NCBI GenBank assembly: GCA_035627675.1
Contig: DASPLH010000197.1
Span: 1 to 19,685 of the forward strand
DNA length: 19,685 bases
Origin: DASPLH01 sp035627675
GTDB lineage: Bacteria > Acidobacteriota > Terriglobia > Terriglobales > Acidobacteriaceae
Reading direction: 5' to 3'
Part shown: positions 16,001 to 19,685 of the stretch, piece by piece
Position numbering within the stretch: the stretch's first letter is position 1
Layout of the letters: the number at the start of each line of letters is the position of its first letter
Made by a program: the position numbers and the translations under genes
Notes under the pieces: model-generated
What the model was told of the DNA's origin: nothing
Database searches by the model: none
What the model saw: the letters and a program-made list of their open reading frames with translations, nothing else

Positions 16001-16734
16001 GCGGTCAGGATCTGTTGCAGGTAGTCTTCGAGTTCGTGCGAGAAGTTCTGCCGCAGGAAGGCCAGCTGACCAGCCAGAGACTCCGGAGACGCGGTCGCAG
16101 GAGCGCGCAAGACATCAATAAGGTTCTGTTTGAGCGAACCGATCCTGGGGCGCGTCTCGAAGTACTCGCGGAAGCCGCTGACGATTTCGCGATACGCCGT
16201 GTTGCCCAGCCGGCTCTCATCGAACAGCTCAGCGTATGGCCGGTAGGCATGGTTGGAATTCGCAACCCACAGCATGAGCATTTCTTCCATCGCCACGTCG
16301 CGATGCGCGAGCCCGCCGGTCTCACCCCCGAGCCACTCCTCGGCCGTCTGCGTGCGTTTGTACACCGCGACAGGAGGGAACTCTTCGAGGAACCGCAGCA
16401 GCGTTCCCTGCACGGTCCCCGCGCCAAGACGCTCCTGGAACCATTGCACCGCGTCAGACATCACGCGCTTGTCGTGCCTGCGGCGGTAGGTTGCGACTAC
16501 GGCATGCAGCGCCTCGTCAATGAGGCCCATGGCGTAGAGGTCCGCCGGCCTGGCCGCGCGGACAGGGTCGCGCTCGACGCCGCGCACCACGTTCATGCGC
16601 GTGGCGAACTGCCTCGCTGCCACGGGGTTCGGGAATACCACGTTGCCGTCGAAGGCAAAGATCGTCTCGTCGAAGCTGTACCGGTCTCGAGCTGCTCTGG
16701 AAACGTGGAATTCAAAGACGGGCGGCGTGCTCAT
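13024..16734 (-). CDS. Giant GH13 alpha-amylase-family protein with extra N- and C-terminal domains
   Basis: A 1236-residue protein with no signal peptide, probably cytoplasmic, predicted to act on alpha-glucans. Residues 1-290 are a mainly helical region of unknown function (FEFHVSRAARDRYSFDE; EEMLMLWVANSNHAYRPY). Residues about 300-860 hold the GH13 barrel: region I DMVPNH (415-420), region II IIRFDAA with nucleophile Asp535, region III LLLAEAFW with acid Glu600, and region IV FMNNPD (656-661), where Pro660 stands in place of the usual His before stabiliser Asp661. Residues about 925-980 are an acidic Ser/Glu-rich linker. Residues 981-1236 are a second helical domain (WLIGTHDHQGVSYFNKELFERLIWW). 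The ATG at 16734 begins MSTPPVFEFHVSR; an ATG nine codons upstream lacks a ribosome site. The exact reaction is not known to me. Confidence 0.9.
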   Translation of the reverse strand: MSTPPVFEFHVSRAARDRYSFDETIFAFDGNVVFPNPVAARQFATRMNVVRGVERDPVRAARPADLYAMGLIDEALHAVVATYRRRHDKRVMSDAVQWFQERLGAGTVQGTLLRFLEEFPPVAVYKRTQTAEEWLGGETGGLAHRDVAMEEMLMLWVANSNHAYRPYAELFDESRLGNTAYREIVSGFREYFETRPRIGSLKQNLIDVLRAPATASPESLAGQLAFLRQNFSHELEDYLQQILTALDVIKEEEIAIWTLFHPPDEAQQRHFGAPQDMGDSSAAAVPSFSGREPEYERFSPDVHWMPNTVLLAKTVYVWLDQLSRAYGRHIHRLDHVPDEELALMSRRGFNALWLIGIWERSAASRRIKQLTGNPDAAASAYSLHDYQIAGDLGGQEAYENLRDRAVARGIRLASDMVPNHMGIDSRWVIEHPDWFVSLPHSPYPAYSFNGPDLSSDHRVEIKIEDHYYDRTDAAVVFRRVDRWSGDTRYVYHGNDGTTFPWNDTAQLNYLNPEVREAVIQTIIHVARMFPIIRFDAAMTLTKQHYQRLWYPVPGTGGAIPSRAEHGLTKQQFDAAMPNEFWREVVDRIAVEVPGTLLLAEAFWLLEGYFVRTLGMHRVYNSAFMNMLRDEENANYRSVLKNTLEFDPDVLKRYVNFMNNPDERTAVDQFGKGDKYFGVCILLSTLPGLPMFGHGQIEGFTERYGMEFRRALRDEHPDAWLVGRHEREITPLLHRRALFADVQEFLLYDFYADNGTVNEDVFAYSNRLGDQRALVVYHNRYADTSGWVRISCAYAEKQPDGSKRTRQRSIGEAFGFSADPKQFVAYRDSFTGQEYLRRAGDIVEQGLHLRLGAYESHVFLDWREMRDDASHPWSQLCDYLGGRGVPSLDEALVTLQLKPLHDSLLYLLEPEVISAFASENVRAVQSDEVEEEAESLGRTSVVAKEAKEAETLTASGEEEGNDTESALAQDTESEALDEQVSLDDLTRRAERVIEQLALFAQRQAEQSPAKREKPVEPWNKDAVLERFREAMQAATLVPTLEVAFAHPWPEEARLVLPGSPHPKISAQVWGTVIAWALLDAVSRVADALDPEQHAVSLFDNARLRQPLADALGRLGSEGEDRWRAVARVRFAFAHAATAHVTRAARGKSTAALSWLHDPEVAWLIGTHDHQGVSYFNKELFERLIWWMALRSLVEVASEPTLDEARVREIERDLELRCQGAKDAGYRVEELLELGTVL

Positions 16735-16742
16735 TACTGGGA

Positions 16743-16748
16743 AGTATA
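16743..16748 (-). promoter_or_regulatory. Candidate -10 box giving a leaderless GH13 transcript
   Basis: TATACT lies 8 bp before the preferred GH13 ATG, so a transcript starting 6-8 bp downstream would have almost no leader. This fits the missing Shine-Dalgarno sequence at normal spacing. No good -35 box is seen at 17 bp upstream (CGCATG). Weak evidence. Confidence 0.25.
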
Positions 16749-16843
16749 GCCTCTCGATCATCGGGCATGCGTGGCGCGCTGCCTGCGCTGCTGGGCAAAC
16801 GCACTCTTATCGGCTTCCGGGATGGATGCTCGGCGGGAAGCTT

Positions 16844-16875
16844 GTGCCGTACTGGCTGCGGACGCCGTACGGCAC
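16844..16875 (-). terminator. 9-bp perfect stem-loop upstream of the GH13 gene
   Basis: GTGCCGTAC and GTACGGCAC pair perfectly around a 14-base loop. Read on the minus strand it follows the possible small gene at 16886-17038 and the GGDEF gene at 17074. No T run follows, so it may be a Rho-independent terminator of poor quality, an mRNA 3' stabiliser, or an operator for GH13. Confidence 0.35.
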
Positions 16876-16885
16876 GAACTCGGGG

Positions 16886-17038
16886 CTAGGACTCGGAGCC
16901 GTTTGGCTCCTCGTCGTGCGCGGCCTTCGTAGAGGACAGGACTCGTTCTACAAGGTCTTCGACACTGGACAGAAACGCCGTTGTGCTCTTCTCTTCGACT
17001 TCGGGCCGGGGGTCTTCATTCACAGGGTTCTGGGACAT
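16886..17038 (-). CDS. Possible small acidic protein of 50 residues
   Basis: An ATG at 17038 opens 50 codons ending TAG at 16886. It begins MSQNPVNEDPRPEVEEKSTT and continues AFLSSVEDLVERVLSSTKAA before HDEEPNGSES. The product is acidic and hydrophilic with one short amphipathic helix (about 21-39). About two thirds of codons end in G or C, consistent with coding. It starts 35 bp after the GGDEF stop on the same strand, so it could be co-transcribed. The ribosome site is weak (GGAAC, 6 bp before ATG). A GGAGCC / GGCTCC hairpin (16895-16910) spans its last codons. I recognise no family. This and the hairpins are all I see in the 339-bp gap 16735-17073. Confidence 0.4.
   Translation of the reverse strand: MSQNPVNEDPRPEVEEKSTTAFLSSVEDLVERVLSSTKAAHDEEPNGSES
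16895..16910 (-). other. GGAGCC / GGCTCC hairpin
   Basis: A perfect 6-bp stem with a four-base loop (GTTT on the plus strand, AAAC on the minus). It overlaps the end of the possible small gene and lies 19 bp from the 9-bp stem at 16844-16875. The two together form a compact structured 3' region. Confidence 0.35.
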
Positions 17039-17073
17039 TGGGTCGTTCCACTTTTGTACAGCAGCTTCTTTCT

Positions 17074-18624
17074 CTAACAGTAGGCGGCCGAGAGGTGATG
17101 CGGGCTGGACCGTTCCACCCGGTTTCGGCCTAGTTTCTTCCCGGAGTAGAGCGCCATATCGGCACGACGCAGCAGCATATCCACGCTTTCTCCGGGTTTG
17201 GACACTGCCACACCAACGGTGACAGTGACCTGGAGTGCTTTCCCGTTGAACGAAACGGGATCATTGCAGACAACGGTACGGATACGTTCGGCGACCTGAA
17301 TGGCGGAGGCCTCGTCGCAGTCGGGAAGCACAATCAGGAACTCTTCCCCGCCATAACGGCCGATCCGGTCGCGGTTGCGCACGGATTCCTTGAAGCGCGC
17401 CGTCGCCAGCATCAATGCGAGATCTCCGGCGTGATGTCCGTAGGTGTCGTTCACGCGCTTGAAGTGATCGAGGTCGATCATCAACACGGCGGTCGTGCTG
17501 CCCGCCTTCGTTTCCTCCAGTGTCCGCTCCAGCACATGGATGATCGAGTTGCGGTTGAGCACGCCGGTCATCTGGTCATGCGCGGCGCGGTGCTCGAGTT
17601 CGCGTTGCGTCTCAGCCAAAGCGTGGAACGAACGCTCCCTCTCGCCGAGCGCCCTGCTGACCTGGTTCTTGAGAATCGTCTGCTTGGCATAGACCAGGAC
17701 CGTCAGGACAAACAAAGCCACCAGCGACGTGACGACGCGGAAATCGCGAACATCGGCCGGCAGCTTCGGGCTGTACACGCTGGCGATTCCCAGCAGAGGA
17801 ATGGAGAGGAGAGCGACAATCGCGACCGTGTCCATCCAGGTGCTGTTGAGGCCTGCGCCCTTCTGCTCTTCCGGAGTGCTCGGGTTGCGAATGGCGCGTG
17901 CCGCCGTCGTCCCAAGCCAGGCCACCGGAATAAGGAAAAGCAGGTCATAGACACTGCCCGTGTAGTACCTGCGGAGCTGAATGAGGAAGTCGATTGCCCG
18001 CGCGCTGATGGTGTAGAGCACCATTCCGACGAACAGGTGCAGGTACGTGCGCTGCCACGCGCCGCTGGAGCGCACGGCCAGGATCGCGAGCGCGAAGATG
18101 AACGTGATCCCCTCGACGGCATACAGGTGGCTGAACATCGTGCCGTAGACGTCAACCGAGTAGTGGACGTACTGCCACGGAAGCACGAGATAGACATATA
18201 GGAATATCCACCAGCCGGCGATCATGCCGATGGTCAGCGACGACAGAGCCGGCAGGCGCTCCTTCTCGTGCGGGTTGAAGAGCAGCGCCGACATCATCGG
18301 GACCAGGTGCAGGAACAACAGCACGTCACCGAGGTAAACGGTCGGCGCCTGGGTGCGGCGATAGAGTTCGTGGTACGACCAGATGAGCTGCGAACCCATC
18401 CAGAGCACGCCGCCGGCGGTCATCAGGCTCCAGAAGAGGCGTGCGCGTCCGGAGCGACGGATATTGATTGCAAAGCTGGCAACGAGGAGAAGTATGAGTC
18501 CGAACTGGGCGACGTCGCCGAAGATGGTGAGCGAGAAACTTGGACGAGCGACCAGCGACACGACTCCGTACACACCTACGAGGCCCCATGTCAGCCAGAT
18601 CAGCAGTCGCGAATTCCGCTCCAT
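17074..18624 (-). CDS. Membrane diguanylate cyclase (GGDEF) with intact inhibitory site
   Basis: Makes cyclic di-GMP at the inner membrane. I chose the ATG at 18624 (516 residues, MERNSRLLIWLTWGLVGVYG) because GGGGTGG precedes it by 4 bp; earlier in-frame starts (ATG at 18645, TTG at 18672) lack a good site. About ten hydrophobic segments lie between residues 6 and 314, then a short coiled-coil-like linker (about 319-349, SRALGERERSFHALAETQRE). The GGDEF domain shows HDQMTGVLNRNSIIHVL (349-365), LMIDLDHFKRVNDTYGHHAGD (381-401) and active-site GGEEF (425-429). RNRD (416-419), five residues before it, matches the RxxD product-inhibition site. VTVTVGVAVSKPGES completes the domain. The sensory membrane part is not assignable. 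It is divergent from the kynurenine formamidase gene. Confidence 0.95.
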   Translation of the reverse strand: MERNSRLLIWLTWGLVGVYGVVSLVARPSFSLTIFGDVAQFGLILLLVASFAINIRRSGRARLFWSLMTAGGVLWMGSQLIWSYHELYRRTQAPTVYLGDVLLFLHLVPMMSALLFNPHEKERLPALSSLTIGMIAGWWIFLYVYLVLPWQYVHYSVDVYGTMFSHLYAVEGITFIFALAILAVRSSGAWQRTYLHLFVGMVLYTISARAIDFLIQLRRYYTGSVYDLLFLIPVAWLGTTAARAIRNPSTPEEQKGAGLNSTWMDTVAIVALLSIPLLGIASVYSPKLPADVRDFRVVTSLVALFVLTVLVYAKQTILKNQVSRALGERERSFHALAETQRELEHRAAHDQMTGVLNRNSIIHVLERTLEETKAGSTTAVLMIDLDHFKRVNDTYGHHAGDLALMLATARFKESVRNRDRIGRYGGEEFLIVLPDCDEASAIQVAERIRTVVCNDPVSFNGKALQVTVTVGVAVSKPGESVDMLLRRADMALYSGKKLGRNRVERSSPHHLSAAYC

Positions 18625-18712
18625 ACAACCACCCCGTCGAGACATCCTGAATCTAGAGTGCTTAGTCCGCAAGTTACATCGGTCACTCGCATTAGTCGTT
18701 CGCTCCTAAAGG

Positions 18713-18741
18713 GTTATCGGCACACGGGAACGCGAGGTTAA
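18713..18741 (-). promoter_or_regulatory. Candidate sigma-70-type promoter for the GGDEF gene
   Basis: On the minus strand TTAACC (18736-18741) and GATAAC (18713-18718) are separated by exactly 17 bp; each matches four of six consensus bases. This would give a leader of about 80 bases. Seen by eye only, with no conservation data. Confidence 0.22.
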
Positions 18742-18824
18742 CGCCGCTATCTTTATTAATGTCCTGCGGGCGAACCCGTGTTGCATCCTGCAACTCCCGG
18801 CCGCCGGTTGACCGCCCGAATACA

Positions 18825-19580
18825 ATGCAGCGCATGAGGCGGGACATCACCGAGATCGCACCGGTACCGGCTGACGGTCGCGTGCGATATGGCGACGGCG
18901 AGAATCAATTCTTTGACTGCTGGCACGGACGGCGGCCGGCCGGTTTGGCGGTCATGGTGCACGGCGGCTTCTGGCGAGCACGGTACGACCTGCTTCACGC
19001 AAGTCACCTGTGCGCTGCGCTGGCGGCGGAGGGCATGGCGGTAGCCAACCTCGAGTACCGGCGCGTCGGAAATCCCGGAGGCGGCTGGCCGGGATCGCTT
19101 CACGACGTCATGGCCGGACTGAACGCCGCACGTGCCACGCTAGGCCGCGATCTTCCAACCGTACTGCTGGGCCACTCCGCGGGAGGGCATCTTGCGCTCT
19201 GTGCCGGAAGTGAGTTCGCCAGGCTTGCTGGCATTGTGGCGCTCGCCCCCGTAGCGGATCTCGCGCTTGCCCACCGGTTGAACCTGAGCAACGGCGCCGC
19301 CCGCGAGTTCATGGGAGCTGCGCCGGAGGAAGCGCCGGAGGCGTGGCGAGCCGCGGATCCGGCGCAACGCACGTGCGCGGTGCGAGCGATCGTCGTGCAT
19401 GGCGCGGCGGACGACGTCGTGCCTGTCAGCCTCAGCCGCTCGTACGCCGGAGCGCATGCGCTTGCCGCGACTCCTCCGCAACTGGTAGAAGTTGCGGGGG
19501 CGGATCACTTCGACGTCATCGATCCGGAATCGTTCGCCTGGACCACGGTGCGAGACAGCGCGCTGAGGCTACTTGGGTGA
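18825..19580 (+). CDS. Alpha/beta hydrolase, probable kynurenine formamidase (HGGxW type)
   Basis: Predicted to hydrolyse N-formylkynurenine to kynurenine plus formate (EC 3.5.1.9) in the cytoplasm. The 251-residue protein has the oxyanion motif VHGGFW (HGG at 46-48), nucleophile Ser118 in LLGHSAGGHLAL, acid Asp196 or Asp197 in VVHGAADDVVP and His228 in VAGADHFDVIDP. HGGxW is the signature of the esterase-type kynurenine formamidases first known from eukaryotes; the classical bacterial KynB is an unrelated metal-dependent fold. The convergent neighbour is kynureninase, the next enzyme of the pathway, which supports the call. The start is uncertain: ATGs at 18825 and 18834 both lack a clear ribosome site, and an ATG at 18759 would add a Cys/Arg-rich, unlikely extension. 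Confidence 0.8.
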   Translation: MQRMRRDITEIAPVPADGRVRYGDGENQFFDCWHGRRPAGLAVMVHGGFWRARYDLLHASHLCAALAAEGMAVANLEYRRVGNPGGGWPGSLHDVMAGLNAARATLGRDLPTVLLGHSAGGHLALCAGSEFARLAGIVALAPVADLALAHRLNLSNGAAREFMGAAPEEAPEAWRAADPAQRTCAVRAIVVHGAADDVVPVSLSRSYAGAHALAATPPQLVEVAGADHFDVIDPESFAWTTVRDSALRLLG

Positions 19581-19685
19581 AGCTCCCACGGCTGCGAGGA
19601 AGCGTTCCGCAAATCGATATACGTCGGTGTAGGAGTTGTAGAGCGGCGCGGGAGCGACGCGCAGGATGTCCGGCTCGCGCCAGTC
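19569..19685 (-). CDS. kynU: Kynureninase, C-terminal 38 residues (partial)
   Basis: PLP enzyme that cleaves kynurenine to anthranilate and alanine (EC 3.7.1.3). Only the last 38 codons are inside the window: DWREPDILRVAPAPLYNSYT then DVYRFAERFLAAVGASPK and TAG. The DWREPxxxRVAPxPLYNSxxDVYRF pattern is the well-known C-terminus of this enzyme. Its stop lies inside the end of the hydrolase gene, a 12-bp convergent overlap. The body of the gene lies beyond the right edge. Confidence 0.88.
   Translation of the reverse strand, partial: DWREPDILRVAPAPLYNSYTDVYRFAERFLAAVGASPK

Noticed and set aside
18625..18672. N-terminal extension of the second cyclase (TTG at 18672 or ATG at 18645)
   Set aside because: Basic, Cys-containing extension before the first membrane helix with no ribosome site; the ATG at 18624 is better supported.
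18759..18824. 22-residue N-terminal extension of the kynurenine formamidase
   Set aside because: Cys/Arg/Pro-rich sequence unlike the family start, with no ribosome site; internal ATGs fit the usual length better.

Overview
The window looks like chromosomal DNA of a high-GC Gram-negative bacterium, most likely an acidobacterium (Acidobacteriota, Terriglobia-like). The reasons are an Oar-type TonB-dependent receptor with an N-terminal carboxypeptidase-regulatory-like domain and the ELPLNGRNF plug motif, and the style of the short palindromic and tandem repeats between genes. That assignment is inference; no rRNA or other marker gene is present. No tRNA, rRNA, insertion sequence, prophage or CRISPR array was seen.

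Layout from left to right: (1) 1-2817, minus strand, most of a large TonB-dependent outer-membrane receptor cut by the window edge. (2) 3093-6025, plus strand, a two-gene maltodextrin unit: malQ (4-alpha-glucanotransferase) and an SLC45/GPH-like sugar transporter. (3) 6239-11230, minus strand, a tyrosine/homogentisate catabolic operon: hpd, hmgA, an uncharacterised conserved-looking gene, and fahA. The uncharacterised gene overlaps fahA by ATGA. No maleylacetoacetate isomerase gene is present. (4) 11432-12739, minus strand, a membrane GGDEF protein. (5) 13024-16734, minus strand, a giant 1236-residue GH13 alpha-amylase-family protein with long extra N- and C-terminal regions. (6) 16735-17073, a 339-bp gap holding a possible 50-codon gene and two hairpins. 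(7) 17074-18624, minus strand, a second membrane diguanylate cyclase. (8) 18825-19580, plus strand, an alpha/beta hydrolase with the HGGFW signature of kynurenine formamidase, which converges on and overlaps by 12 bp the 3' end of a kynureninase gene (kynU) that enters from the right edge.

Two metabolic themes run together. One is alpha-glucan use: the receptor (substrate unknown), the sugar transporter, MalQ and the GH13 protein. The other is aromatic amino acid breakdown: tyrosine through 4-hydroxyphenylpyruvate and homogentisate to fumarate plus acetoacetate, and tryptophan through N-formylkynurenine to anthranilate plus alanine. Two membrane cyclases with different predicted feedback control lie among them.

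The observations most worth following are the unknown gene inside the homogentisate operon (beside a missing isomerase step), the uncharacterised giant GH13 architecture with NPD in place of the usual NHD motif, the structured repeat between hpd and hmgA, and several repeat families in the intergenic gaps.
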